This document shows positions 25,822 through 37,808 of a stretch of DNA of 64,000 nt, in pieces. A model generated the notes under the pieces. The model was not told the DNA's origin, searched no databases, and worked only from the letters and a program-made list of their open reading frames with translations. A program made the position numbers and the translations under genes. Numbering within the stretch: position 1 is the first letter of the stretch; every line of letters begins with the position of its first letter. Source of the stretch: Avena insularis (taxonomy: Eukaryota > Streptophyta > Magnoliopsida > Poales > Poaceae); the NCBI GenBank assembly GCA_023614405.1, contig CM042694.1, positions 132,375,711-132,439,710 of the forward strand. The letters are read 5' to 3'.

Positions 25822-26340
25822 TACCTAGGTTGGCGTTGCAAGATGGGACCCCGAGCTAGCCTCGCACCCGCGCACGTGTCGTTTCCTCCCCTTTCTTATT
25901 CTTCTCCAGTGACGGTGGCCCTTCTCCGGCGACAGCGGCCCTTTGTCTAGCTTCACTGCGGCCTCCCGTTCGTCCTGGCGGTAGTATGGTGTCATCCTGT
26001 TGACATGTATGAAGGATGACAATGGCAACCGTGCACGAGGAAGGTTAGATCTCGCACCAAAATGTTCCGATTATATGGGGGTGCTTGCTGTGGCAATCAA
26101 TTGGCGCAACTCGGGAGCTCAATTGGGCGCGTGCTTGCTCTGGAGAATGCGGTCAGCGAGCCGTTCCGATGATTTATTTGGTTTATCGAGTTAATGTCTT
26201 GGCTCCAATCAAGTGAATCTATGAGGTGAAAGTCAAACTTTGAGATATAGGGAGATGGATGTATAAGAAATAAGAAAATGACACAACTCTTCAAAACTTT
26301 CAAGTTAAAAAATTTATACAACTCTTAATGTAAAAGAGTG
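25822..26340. other. Unassigned, GC-rich then AT-rich, possibly low-copy
   Basis: Continuation of 8431-8774. It has CT-rich, gene-leader-like sequence at 25880-25960 but no ORF with a recognisable domain. I see nothing else in it. Confidence 0.4.
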
Positions 26341-26344
26341 TTTA

Positions 26345-27131
26345 TAATTGACACAACTCTTGAACACTTTCAAATTACAATTCGGACATGATAATATTGT
26401 CCTAAGAAAATCTTGAGAGTTTACCATTTTAGAGAGTGAAAAGTGATCCCTAAACAAAATCTTTATGCCTTGTGCATATACGAAAATTATACACCTTCAA
26501 ACACTGTGAAATTGCACTTAGGATATGATAATGTTGTGGTAAGAAAATCTTGAGAGTTTATCATTTTCATAGAGTGAAATATTATGCATAAACTTGGATA
26601 TACAAAAATTATACACCTTTGAACATTGTGAAATCGCACTTAATACGTGATAATGATGTGCTAACAAAATCTTGAGAGATTATCATTTTCATATAGTGAA
26701 ATGTGTAATGCATAAACTTGCATATACGAAAATTATACACCTTTGAATTCTTTGAAATCACACTTAGGAAATGATAATATTGTGCTAATAAAATCCTGAT
26801 CATTTATCATTTTCATGGAGTGAAATATAATGCATAAACTTGCGTATACGAAAATTATAAACCTTTGAACACTGTGGAATCACACTTAATACGTGATAAT
26901 GATGTGCTAACAAAATTTTGAGAGCTTATCATTTTCTCCCCATTTTCATAGAGTGGAATGTAATGCAGAAACTTGCATATACAAAAATTATACACCTTTA
27001 ACTCTTTGAAATCGCACTTAATACGTGATAATGTTGTGCTAAGAAAATATTGAGAGATTGTCATTTTCATAGAGTGGAATGTAATGCATAAACTTACATA
27101 TACAAAAATTATACACCTTTGAACACTTTTC
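26345..27131. repeat. Minisatellite, about 6-7 units of roughly 122 bp
   Basis: Each unit has 'catatacgaaaattatacac', 'ctttgaacactgtgaaatc', 'cacttaatacgtgataatg' and 'cttgagagtttatcatttt'. The first motif recurs near 26475, 26600, 26723, 26845, 26973 and 27096. Units are clearly diverged. Short minus-strand ORFs here are repeat translations. Confidence 0.88.
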
Positions 27132-27833
27132 CTTCAAATTATATTCAAAATCATTTGTTTATGGAGTTAAAGTACCGGTGGTAAACTCATTATTTTGCAT
27201 GGATAGAGGGGTGCCCCCTGACAGATATAGGGGTTATCTTGTCTGCTTGATCATAGAGGATCAACGGTTGGTGGGCACGATCCGCATGACAACTGTCTCA
27301 ACCAATCAGATTGTAGCACCCAAGATGAGCACAGGTGTGAGAGTTTGTGACTGAGAGAGAGGGGAAAACTGAGTAATACTTAAAAACCAAGGGCAAAACT
27401 GAGTAGAACTTAAAAACCAAGAGAAAAACTGACAAAGGGATTCAAATAGAAAATAGAAAGAGATTTAAAAATGGAAAATGCATCGTTTATACAATAAAAT
27501 ACATCTTAGCATACATCAAATTGTTTGAAATTCAAATATACATCAGTTTGATCATTATTGCCTCATTTAGACAAACTATGTTTTGGTGAGGGATGTTTTG
27601 GGAAGAGGATTGAGTAGAAAGCTATGAACCTTCATAGATAGTAGGTGATTTGAGAAGTGGTAATTTAGGTTAAAACTTGATTTCTATATATTTCTTATGG
27701 TGGCAGGTCACATAATAAGACTCCCTAGGTAGATGCCACTATGTTTTGATCTTTTTGAATTTGTTGTGCATAAGATGACTCAATTAGTTAGCTAAAACCC
27801 ATGCGTTGAATCTCTGTTGACTGAGTACGGCAA
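27132..27833. other. Unassigned AT-rich spacer
   Basis: Apart from short local repeats (two or three 'aaaactgagtaatacttaaa' copies near 27365-27430) I see no gene or element boundary until the LTR at 27834. Confidence 0.5.
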
Positions 27834-28976
27834 TGTTGAAATGGATCGTAAGGGCACCTAGAGGGGGTGAATAGGTGCTACTCCAAATTTTAATTATTTT
27901 TCAATTTTAGGCTTGACACAAAGGTAAATTCTCTAGATATACAACTATGAAGAATTTCCCTATATGTAAACATAGCTACTAAGTAAGTAAAAGCGAGGAA
28001 CGAGGTAACCATAGTGGAGCATACAGAGACACAGGATTTGTTTGACCGCAGTTACTTCTTTGTTAAGGGAAGTACGTCTGCGTTGGAGGGGGATCGGTAC
28101 TAAGACCACCACGCCACAATAGGCCTCACCCTGTTCTTCGATGGATCTCGCCACCAAAGGCCCGATCCACCTTTCCACTATTGGTACCCTTCGAGGCAGG
28201 AACCGGTGCCTTTACAACACTAGCGGGGAACACATCCACAACCGAATCGGAGGCTCCCGTGATGACAACAAGCTTCCACAAGAACAAGTATTATCAATAA
28301 CCAAACACAAGATCTAGATATTTGCAAGAAATACTAGATCAAGATTCCTCCAAGTGAATGGCGGGGAAGTGATGCACTTGATTGGTGTTGATGAAGATCG
28401 AAGCCTCCTCCTTCGATTCCCCAAAAATCGGAGCCTTCAGGTGGACGAAGATTGAGATCTCGGATTTGGAACTTGAAGAACAGTACTACACTTTTTCGAA
28501 TGAATCAAGTAGTCTGACAGGAGGAGCTATTGGGGTATTTATACTCCCTATCAAAATGCAGCCGTTGGAGTTTTTGGGTCAGCCCAAGTGGGGGCTAGAT
28601 TATCCAGACGGGGAAAAAACTCTGCCCTAGAGTCAGATTTTTCGGGGGGGATATCCGCCCCCTTACTGCATGACGCACCTTGGCTCCCTTTGCAAAAATT
28701 CCCGGGGGGCGGATTATCCATCCTGGGAAAAAACTCCAGCCCTGGCCAAACAATCTGAGGGAATGTTCGCCCCCATATTGCGCGACATACCTTGTTCTCT
28801 TTGTCGATCGAGCCAGGGCAGATAATCGGACCCTTGGCAGGGGCAGATAATCCGCCCCCCAAAACTCTTTTTTGGCTGCTCTTTATATGGACAATTATCT
28901 GCAACACGTAACACACATTAAATATTCCTTTCAATCTAACACAGAAAACTCTTAAGGATCATGAAATGTTCTTTCA
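27834..28976 (-). repeat. 3' LTR of Maximus-like element
   Basis: About 1.14 kb. The plus strand begins TGTTGAAATGGATCG with the family-typical 'cacctagagggggtgaat' and ends ATGTTCTTTCA. The inner edge abuts a minus-strand polypurine tract. Candidate outer target duplication GGCAA (27829-27833) cannot be paired because the other end is missing. It contains four of the GGATAATCC-like motifs. Confidence 0.75.
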
Positions 28977-28993
28977 ATCTCCCCCTTTTTGGT
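28977..28993 (-). other. Polypurine tract of Maximus-like element
   Basis: The minus strand reads AAAAAGGGGGAGATT immediately before the LTR start TGAAAGAAC. Confidence 0.75.
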
Positions 28994-29589
28994 GTTAGAT
29001 GATAATACCAGGATTTGCATAAAGGTCCTACTAGCAACATCATTTTAAGAATGAAAAAGACTCCCCCTAAATGTGTGCATATAAGGAATCCGCATTTGAA
29101 TACAAATTCACACAATAAGGTATAAGGCTTTTCATTGAATTGGAAACTACAAACAAATGATGAGTTAGACAAAATCATCATACCACTGAGGGGATGAAGT
29201 CCTCAATAATATAGAGATTGCCAATATAATAATCACTTATTGAGACTTCGGTACAATACCATTTGGATGCATCCATAGAGATAATACCATAATTACATAG
29301 CATCTAGATGAATTCATACTTCTTGAGAGATAAATCCATAATAATAATTCAAGTGATGACCAGGATAAATCCAAACTACCACACAAACCACATAGTCTCA
29401 TACAAACTAAATAGAAAATTTAAAGTTCAACACTAAAATGGGCACAGGCGAGGATGAAATGAAATGACAAAAAGTGCAAATGCTTGCACCCGACCCATGC
29501 AAATCCATGATAGCCTAATAGAACTACTTCTCTCCCTTTGGCATCGAAACACCAAAAAGGAAGAAGAGCGACGCTAATGCCTGAAGGAA
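28994..29589 (-). other. Non-coding region between third ORF and 3' LTR
   Basis: AT-rich stretch of the Maximus-like element. No ORF or other feature recognised. Confidence 0.6.
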
Positions 29590-30317
29590 TCACTCCTCGC
29601 CCTTGTCCGCATCCTCGTCCTCGCCATCATCATCATACTCCTCTTCATCTTCATCATCATCAGCAGTCGGAGGAGTAGGCTCCCTCTCAAAGGTGGGGAA
29701 CAAGTGACGATCAAGCTCTCCATAGTTGGTGCCAGAGGTGTTCCACTGAGCATATGGTGTGGGAGTTATAGGAGTGGGAGGAGGGCCTGATGCCCCTAAG
29801 ACATGGTGGAGTATGACCTGCTAGGTGTGAGCCATATCATGGTGCTTCCTATAGGCCTGATACTACCCCTTGTGAGTGTCAATACCCATGCACAGAATGT
29901 TCTGATGGAACCAATTGAGTTGCTTCACCTCACGGGCAACAGACAGCACTGGGGGCCTATGCCCACTAGAACGAGCATCTCTCATGAAACCCTCTAGAGT
30001 TGAAGAGTGATGAGAGGTCTTCCTTGACTTGTTATAAATCTTCTTCACTTTATGCTCACCATCATAGTTGAAGTTCTCAAGAGGAAGCATGTGCTTGATA
30101 AGCATCATGATCAATGGAGCATAAGGAATACAAAGCCTGTTGAACATGGCATCAGTTATCTCATTATAAATAAAATCCATCACATCCAGCCGGTAACTCA
30201 CATGTGGATCTTTAGCGTTGGCACATTCATGAGAAAAAGCAAGCAGCTGAACAAGGTGGCCACGGATGTTGTCATTGTTACCCCCACTAGGCGTGATGGA
30301 GTCACGAAAAACACTAA

Positions 30318-31512
30318 CACTGGTAGGAAAAGGCTTATCCACAGGGGTCATATTAGTGGTGCACATTGAAAGGGTGCCCCACGGGTAGTTATCCGTGGCG
30401 CACGGGCAAAGTGGTGCGCCACTGAGATGGCCATACCCGTGGCGCACAGACAATTCGGTGCGCCACGCATATGTGGGCCCTAGTGCCGGGGGTCGCCCTC
30501 ATCCATGGGTGGCATACTCGTGGCGCATGGAATTGGCGTACACACACTTTTTGTGAAATTATCTGTGGCACACGCAAAAGTAGTGCGCCACTGATAAGTT
30601 AGGTATCAGTGGTGCACACTTTTTGGGAAGTTATCCGTGGCGCATGAAAAAGTAGTGCGCCATATATAGCTTTTCAAAATCCTGCTCCCACCCACCACCC
30701 CCCTAGAAAAAAAGAGGAAACTTATCTGCGGCGCATCTCCATAGTGGTGCGCCATAGATAACTAGGGCACAGTTTGAAATTTGAATCGCCACCCCGCCCA
30801 CCTACCCTTCTCCTTATCTTGGATTCCACATCCTCCTTTCCCTCCCATTCTCCTCCTCCACCTCTCCTCTTCCTCTTACTCCTTCTCTTCTCCTCCTCCT
30901 CTTCCTCCTTCTCTCTTCTTCCTCTTCCACCTCCTCCTCTCCTCCTCCTCCTCCTTCTCTCTCCCTCTTCCTCTTCCTCCTCCTCCTCCTCCTCCTCCTC
31001 CTCCTCCTCCTTCTCTCTTCTTCCTCTTCCACCTCCTCCTTCCCCTATCCTCCTCCTCTGAATTGTCTCCTTTCATTTCCTCTCCTCTTCTCCTTTCCTT
31101 TCCTCTCCTTTCCTCTCCTCTCCTCTCCTCTCCTCCTCCTCCTCCTCTCCTCCAACCGCATCGGCCTCCTCCATCCTCGAGCTCCCCCTAGTGACTAGGT
31201 GCGACGACGATGATCGACATGGCGGCAGATCTCTAGATTCACTTTTTAAAAAAATTGAAAAATTTAACAGTGGCGCACCATGCCCACATGCGCCACGGAT
31301 AATTTTAAGATATCCCGCATTTTTTCAAAATTTGAAATTGATATCAGTGGCGCACCATATCTCGGTGCGCCATAGATAACTGGCTTATTCGTGCCGCACG
31401 CCTAGGTGCGCCACGAATAAAAATTATCAGTGGCGTAATATTAGTGGCGCACGACCCATGCACCACTGACCTCTTTTTTGGTGCGCCACTGATAGCACTT
31501 TTCCTACTAGTG
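30318..31512. mobile_element. Small non-autonomous CACTA element, 1,195 bp, TSD TAA
   Basis: Left end CACTGGTAGGAAAAGG at 30318; right end, inverted, CACTAGTAGGAAAAGTGC. 3-bp target duplications TAA lie at 30315-30317 and 31513-31515, exactly as expected for CACTA. Both subterminal regions are filled with copies of 'agtggcgcacc' in both orientations (30350-30770 and 31265-31500). The core is a long pyrimidine-rich stretch. No transposase. It interrupts the third ORF of the Maximus-like element. Confidence 0.93.
30833..31170. repeat. Polypyrimidine (CCT/TCC-rich) low-complexity tract
   Basis: About 340 bp of almost only C and T on the plus strand, including a pure CTC/TCC microsatellite at about 30975-31010 and TCTCC runs at 31090-31145. 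All ORFs over it (Pro/Ser-rich, or Arg/Glu/Gly-rich on the other strand) are low-complexity artefacts. Confidence 0.95.
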
Positions 31513-33363
31513 TAACCAACTTGCGACCTTGCCCATAGCACCATTGGGACCACAACAGGCAGAAAGCAAAGTGTCCTTGTTTGGCTTGATGGGAGTAATT
31601 ATACGATGCCCACAAGCACGATCACGGCCATTGAAGGGACAGCCAAGCACCTGAGAGAATACCCGGAAATCAGCTTGAATAAGTGTGTCACCAGTCATCC
31701 ACTTCATAGTGAGTCGGTCATCGCCACAAATCACAAGAGTGGAGAATAATTGTTTCACCACTTCGGAGTCATAGGAGCACTGAAGAGTCATAAGATGGTA
31801 CAACCCCATCTGATCACTCACAGTCAGAGAATCAACAAGGTGGGGCTTCTCTTTAGCCTCAGACAAAACCATGGGATGCATAGGGCGGATCTTCACAGAG
31901 GAATAGACGTCCTCAAAGATGAAATTTTGGCCAGTACACCAAAAATGGGAATCCCCAATATCTTCATCACGCTCAGCCTCATCATACAGATCACAGTGAC
32001 GAATCGAAGAGCAAGTAATAATATCCATCTCCTTATAGTTGACCCTGGTTTGCTTACGCTTCCTCTTTGAACTTGCCTGAGTGGACTTTTCTTTCCTTGC
32101 ACGTTCAGCCATCCTTTCAGTCTCTCTCTTGCGCCTATGCAACTCAACCTCGTGAACAAGACCTCCTTCACCGTCGGGGCTGAAATAGCGAGCACGAGGA
32201 CGACGCTTGTATGTTTGAGTAGCATGAGAGCCACCTATGAAGTGAATAAGATGGATAGCAAGTAGATAAGCACACACAAGTCTAGGAGGAATACTAAAAA
32301 TAGTACAAAAACAATCCACAACCCAAAACTACATGATACTATGAAATCCTGAACCAGGTGCAAACCTTCCAGGCCGGATAATCCGGCCCGACCAGGGGCG
32401 GATAATCCGGCCCTGGTGAAAATTTTCAGAACTGCCCCAGACTGATAGCAACAACATAGATCGGGCAAAGGAATTGCTATTCTACGGTTCCTAGCATGCA
32501 TATGAAACAAAGGGCAACTTCTAGACCAAGTTCCACCAACAACCAACAACATCTATACAAAAGATGATAGTGGGGGATTTACCCTAACTCATTGGAGGAA
32601 GAACGTGGAGGAGAAGGTACTCGGATGATTGGGGAAGAAGATCCAGGGGAGGGCCAGAGAATCCGGTGGCCGAAACAACACCGAGGAGGGCCGGGATGGC
32701 AGGTTCGGCTAGGGGAGAGGTAGGGGGTCGGGGTGGAAGAGCTGCTCAGTTCGAGCCCTTCCCCCCGTCGCCCTACCCTTAATAGACAAAAACCACTAGG
32801 GGTGGATTATCCGGCCCCCACTTGGGGCAGATAATCCGGACCATCTCTAAATTTTCTATTGAATACAGATTCAGGCCAACACATCCCAAACAAAACCCTC
32901 GCAATTTAACCAAAAGACTTGTGTGCAAGAGATAGATGGCTCAGGGATGGAGAAAGGCTTAGGATTAGACAACCAAACTAAGATGGTACTACACACCCAA
33001 AATTGCAAGATCCAAATCAAAATAAAAGCCAAATTTGGATGTGTTTTCCATAAGAACACAAGATATGCAAGAAAATCCAAAAAGATCCACAAGGAACCAA
33101 CTCCTCTTAAGAAGAGGGCGGTGGCCAAAGCCACCATGTTGGAGTGAAAGTTATGACACCACAAAGATATATCTTGAGTTCATGACCAATACTCATCAAA
33201 TAAGCTCACATATCACAAAATGATATTAAGAGAAATGATTTTTCTTGCTTTCGGCATTATGGGGGGAGGGTTGGCACAATCAATTAGGAACATACTCCCC
33301 ATGTGTCTATGCCTACACCTAAACCAAATAAAGGAAGAGGAATAAGTGAGTATGCAATGGTAA

Positions 33364-34330
33364 TCAAACCAAGCTCCTTGAATCTATGATATTTAGTTCA
33401 TTCCTCAAATAACAAAATCTTGCTTCATCAAGTGGCTTCCTGAAAATATCAGCAAGTTGGTTCTTCGTGCTCACAAAAGATAAGTCAATATCACCACGAG
33501 CAACATGATCCCGAATGAAGTGATTACGAATCTCAATATGCTTTGTCCTTGTATGCTGCACCGGATTATAAGCAATTTTGACAACACACTCATGATCACA
33601 TAAAAGAGGCACTTTGTCAAATTTGACACTGTATTTCTTTAAAGTTTGCCTCATCCATAGTAATTGAGTGCATGCACTAGAAGCAGCCACATACTCAGCT
33701 TCAGCGGTGGATAGATATATACAATTTTGTTTCTTCGAAGACCAACATACCAAAGATCTTCCCAAGAATTGACAAGATCTATAAGTTAACTTCCTATCAT
33801 CCTTGTCACCAACCCAATCGGAATCCGTATAACCACATAAGGAGAAATTAGAGCCCTTGTGATACCATAGACCAAAATTCGGGGAATGAACCAAATATCG
33901 GAAGATTGTCTTGGCCGCCACCAAGTGGCTTTGTTTAGGAGCCGCGTGATACCTTGCACACACACCTACACTTAACACAATATTGGGTCTAGATGCACAG
34001 AGGTAAAGAAGAGAGCCGATCATGGACCGGTATACCTTTTGGTCCACATCTTTACCATTGGGATTGAGCTCAAGATGGCATTTAGTTTGCATTGGTGTAG
34101 CAATGCCATTAAGATGCATCATCTTGAACCTCTTGAGCATGTGTTGGATGTACTTTGCTTGATTTATGAAGGTTCCTTCTCTTAGTTGTTTGATATCAAA
34201 TCCTAGAAAGAACCTTAATGGTCCCATCATAGACATCTCAAACCTGTCAGTCATAAAGCTTTGAAAATTCATAATTAAAAGCTTGATTAGTAGAGCCAAA
34301 CATAATGTCATCTACATATAGTTGGCATAC
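33364..34330 (-). pseudogene. Maximus-like pol: end of reverse transcriptase and RNase H
   Basis: Minus-strand frame with MTDRFEMSMMGPLRFFLGFD (end of RT), RSMIGSLLYLCASRPNI, then RNase H motifs GYTDSDWVGD, STAEAEYVAAS, a CD..CVVKIA segment and TKHIEIRNHFIRDHV. The C-terminal QLADIFRKPLD is intact. The RT catalytic YVDD codons are at 34307-34318, but they lie in another frame from the downstream part. A one-base shift near a T run at about 34255 explains this. The stop lies just after RSLV, consistent with the natural pol end. Confidence 0.9.
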
Positions 34331-35584
34331 AAAGAGATATCCCTTAACCTTCTTAGTAAAAAGAGTGGGATCGATCTGCCCAACCTCGAAGACACGGTCT
34401 AACAAAAGCCCTTTAAGGTGCTCATACCATGCACGTGGTGCTTATTTAAGGCCACAGAGCACCTTATCGAGTTTGTAGACATGGTTTGGAAAGTTGGGAT
34501 CCTCTAAACCCGGGGGTTGCTTTACATATACCTACTCATGTATAAGACCATTAAGAAAAGCACTCTTAACATCCATTTGCTATAATTTAAAGTTATGATG
34601 AGCTGAATAAGAAAGAAGGATACGAATAGACTCAAGCTAGCCACGGGAGCATAAGTTTCGCAAAATTCTATGCCTTCCACTTGAGAAAAACCTTGTGCTA
34701 CCAATCTTGCCTTGTTTATAACAACAATTCCATTCTCATCTTGCTTGTTCTTCAATATCCACTTGGTGTCGATAACATTGCGGCAATCTTTGGGCTTCTC
34801 TACTAACTTCTAGACCTTGTTGCACTTGAAATTATTTAGTTCTTCATGCATAGCAACAACCCAATCTGGATCTTCAAGGGCTTCAAAGACCTTTTTAGGT
34901 TCCACCATAGATATATGAGCTTGATGATCGTTGAATCTTGCAAGCTCCCTTCTTGTGGATAACCTTCTTCTTAGGTCACCTACAACTTTATCGAGTGTAT
35001 GCCCTCGAAGTTCGAGATTTCTATCCGCACAAGCTTTGCGACGATTTTCAATATCTTTGTTGTTTCTTGGAGGTATTTCTTCATCATTAAAGTCTTCGTC
35101 TTGACTCTTAGCTTGACCTTGATCAATAGTTTGTTCAGCACGGACAGGTGATGAAGAAGCTTTCCCTTGATCTTGATCAGCAGCCATAACAGGAGGCTAC
35201 TCAATTGTATTTCTAGGGCTGGATAATCTGGCCGAGGGCTGGGCCAGATAATCCAGCCTAGGAATTTCTGCTTCTCCCTAAGCTTCCTGGACATTTCTGG
35301 CAGTTGATGGTGTTGGGCTGGATAATCTGGCCACTGGATGAAAATCCGTCCTAGCATTTTATGGCCCTTCTCGAGCTTCCTGATCCTTCCTGGCAAGTGA
35401 TGGTGTAGGGCCGGATAATCTGGCCTCAGGCGGATAATCCAGCCTGGGACTCCTAGTTTCTTTATATGATTGATGAACTTCAGAAGGTGGTTCTCTTGGT
35501 GTAGTAGTTTTTCCAACAGGTGGAACTTGTTGATCTTGTGAATATGAGGGCTCTACTTGAATAGAGCATTGATGAGTCCAAGAT
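34331..35584 (-). pseudogene. Maximus-like pol: linker and first part of reverse transcriptase
   Basis: In one minus-strand frame with several stops: a linker piece (HQSWTHQCSIQVEPSYSQDQ), an acidic/Arg-rich piece at 35187-34810 (IENRRKACADRNLELRGH, HISMVEPKKVFEALEDPDWV), then the RT entry CRNVIDTKWILKNKQDENG and NKARLVAQGFSQVEGIEF. The frame is lost after APVASL near 34640 and residues are seen only in pieces to the YVDD. The linker DNA carries repeats of the GGATAATCC-type motif, which makes the linker compositionally odd. Confidence 0.82.
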
Positions 35585-37262
35585 TGATGCATATTTAAGT
35601 ATATAAATTATTTATATTGTTACTCATTACATGCTACATCTATCTATAACTATGCCTATTATGTATGTTTACTAGTTCTTATTCATTTTCACATGGGCTT
35701 TGCACAACTAGTAGTTTTATTAAGATTTTATTACCAATTTCTTGTCTTTGATTTGTGTGTAGGTGCTATGGAGAAGCATGGATAAAAGGAGCAAAGATGA
35801 TTCAAATGGAGGAGTTGCAGGCACCAGACTTAGCCATTTGAGGGGAGGAAGAAGTGAGTTTTTCCATCAACTCCAAATGAATATCCAAGGCCATGGCGTT
35901 TTATCCCTCTTCCATACAAATCCAACGAGCCAAAGAATACCTCAATCGGAGTCCGTATGAAGAAATGGCAGCCAAAATACTATGGAGTATCGCACGGATA
36001 ACGACCACTAGTACAGGTGGAGCCCGCACGTACCATACGGCTGTACCGCCCTCCGACGGTTTCGTTTCATCAAACGGAACAACATTTGTGAAGGCCCAAT
36101 GGGCATATTCGGCCCCTACCTCCATCGGTTCGTGAAACTGACCTCTAGATGCCTATTTAAAGAGGGGGAAACCCTAGATGAAGGCAGAGAGTCCACACAG
36201 GCCATAGGGGCGGAGCCCTGCCGCTCCGCCGCCTCCATAGCCGATGCCCACAAGATCTACATCACCATAGCCCTCAAAGGAGAGAGTACACTTGCATCTT
36301 GAAGGGCTACACATCGATCTTCATCGCCATCTTCATCAACATCATCTTCACATCAATCCCCTTTGTTTACTTTGTTGTAGTCCAATCTCTATTGTGGATT
36401 TGCACTTGTATTCAATTGTACCTTCATATTACATCCATACAATTGCCATGATGTTGATCCCCTTCATGTATGAGTAGTTGCCTTGTTCTTGGGGAGAGAT
36501 GGTGAAACCCTAGTATTATTATGCATTAAAATAAAGATTATCTATTACTTGTGTACAAAGATCCATTGATCTATGAATTGTATTTGATCTCTCTCTTTAG
36601 ATGGTATGTGTAGTTGGTCGCATATGATTTGCCCTTGGGACTAAAGGGAGGGAGAAATCCTTTGGACGTGTCTTGGAAGCGTACCCGGAATTCTCCGTGA
36701 CAGATTGGCGTCGGCTCGTAACCTACACGGTCAAAGGAGGATTAAAGAGAGACTCCCTAATCTAATTATGATATCCATGAGGAAACCCTTAATTGCGGTG
36801 GTTTGTATGGGTGACTGCTCTCAGACGTCGTAGTGGTTATTTAGAGGTGACCTCACTCTTGGCTCAACAAAGCGACTTCCTACGAGCCTTGTAATGAACA
36901 TCTTGTTATGGAGCTCTCTCCACACATGTCATTACATAAGGAATAGGTTATTCTAATCATTCATAATTATTCCATGCTAGTGGTGAATCCTACACTCCTT
37001 GAGAACCCCTCAATCATATTACACAACACTTCATAGATACTCTCTTACTTTAGTTTACTTTTGTTATTTACTTTGTTCTTGTTTACTTTGGCACTTAATC
37101 AAACACACTCTTTACACACCCTTTACTTGGAATTAAAGATAACTTACAAGTACTCTCTACTGAATGGTAACGAGGTGCATAAAGACCTTTACCAATAGCT
37201 CTTTGTGAGTTTGATATCTTTACTTCGAAACTAGCTACAATTGGTTTGTGCACTTGCAGTCA
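35585..37262 (+). mobile_element. Gypsy-type solo LTR inside the Maximus-like pol
   Basis: Starts TGATGCATATTTAAG at 35585 and ends GTGCACTTGCAGTCA at 37262, separating the Maximus-like linker from its integrase on either side. A plus-strand TATA-like CTATTTAAAG (about 36152) precedes an 'aaaccctag' leader, as in LTR promoters. Its last 60 bp resemble the end of the Athila-like LTR at 37809-39420 (shared 'gaaactagctacaa' and 'gtgcacttgcag'), so it is a related Athila-type family. No clean 5-bp duplication is evident (AAGAT on the left, TAAAG/AAGCA on the right), so the exact ends are uncertain. Confidence 0.78.
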
Positions 37263-37808
37263 TAAAGCATTGTCCTTCTTGATCCGCCGCAAGGGGTTCC
37301 TCAATGGGGCAGAAAAATCCCACGCCCATTCTTCTTAAGGCATCTTGGTGTATTTCAACATCTGCATCACAACCATCAACTTGCCCCACATGGGAGCCAT
37401 CATTTTCCTCGAACACCACACTACAAGATTCTACAATAGTTCCGGAGAGCTTATTGTAGACTCTATAAGTGTGGGATTCGGCACCATAACCAACAAAGAT
37501 ACCTTCTAAGGCATTGGACTCAAATTCAGATAAACAAACTCCTTTAATGAGAAAGAAACACTTACAACCAAACACCCGGAAGTATGAAATGTTGGGCTTG
37601 TTACTGGTAAGTATCTCATAAGGGGTATTGTCCAAGATTTTGTGGAGGTAAAGACGGTTTGATGAGTGACATGCGGTGGATATAGTTTCAGCCCAGAAGT
37701 TGTATGGTGACAAATTCAGCCAGCATAGACCTTGCCATGTCCATTAAGGTCCAGTTTTTCCTCTTGGCTACACCACTTTGTTGAGGGGTGTATGATAGCT
37801 GTGAGATT
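37231..37808 (-). pseudogene. Maximus-like integrase (C-terminal part of core), truncated
   Basis: Minus-strand reading shows YTPQQSGVAKRKN then TLMDMARSMLAEF, followed with a frame change by SPYNFWAETIS, NTPYEILTSNKPNISYFRVF and IFVGYGAESHTYRVYN. These are the conserved end of the copia integrase core and its tail. The catalytic Glu expected at the GVVERKN motif is replaced by Lys (GVAKRKN). The upstream half of integrase is missing because the Athila-like LTR starts at 37809. The last codons of the open frame (below 37263) are solo-LTR sequence. Confidence 0.85.

Larger units (their letters stand above)
29590..32319 (-). pseudogene. Third ORF of Maximus-like element (post-pol ORF), split by a CACTA insertion
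   Basis: Two minus-strand pieces. 31516-32319 has a basic N-terminal part (KRRPRARYFSPDGEGG, then RKRKQTRV) and a globular part (MTLQCSYDSEVVKQLFSTLV, then CGDDRLTMKWMTGD). 30314-29590 continues with DSITPSGGNNDNIRGHLVQL and ends in an acidic tail (DDDEDEEEYDDDGEDED) at TGA 29590. SIRE-lineage elements carry such an ORF, often called envelope-like or transposon-protein-like; its function is unsettled. A likely splice acceptor (TTCATAG then GTGGCTCT) near 32235 suggests the first exon lies upstream, perhaps near 32590. The two pieces are one base out of frame across the CACTA site, and further stops occur in the tail. Confidence 0.7.
27834..37808 (-). mobile_element. Ty1-copia element of the SIRE lineage (Maximus-like), 5' half missing
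   Basis: Minus-strand order from right to left: integrase, linker, reverse transcriptase, RNase H, an extra ORF, polypurine tract, 3' LTR. An ORF between pol and the 3' LTR is known for the SIRE lineage. The RNase H and RT residues match that lineage by eye. The 5' LTR, gag and protease are absent: the Athila-like element cuts into integrase at 37809, and the remainder is not found further right. A mini CACTA element (30318-31512) and a gypsy solo LTR (35585-37262) are inserted in it. The name Maximus is from memory. Confidence 0.87.

Noticed and set aside
29600..29690. Acidic repeat as a separate small protein
   Set aside because: It is the C-terminal acidic tail of the third ORF of the Maximus-like element, in the expected position before the stop at 29590.
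30774..31191. Long ORFs on both strands (Pro/Ser/Leu-rich and Arg/Glu/Gly-rich)
   Set aside because: They translate a pure pyrimidine tract inside the mini CACTA; low complexity, no domain, open in several frames at once.
33364..37713. A functional copia polyprotein
   Set aside because: Pieces share frames in part, but stops, a frameshift at the catalytic site, two insertions and a changed catalytic Glu make it a relic.
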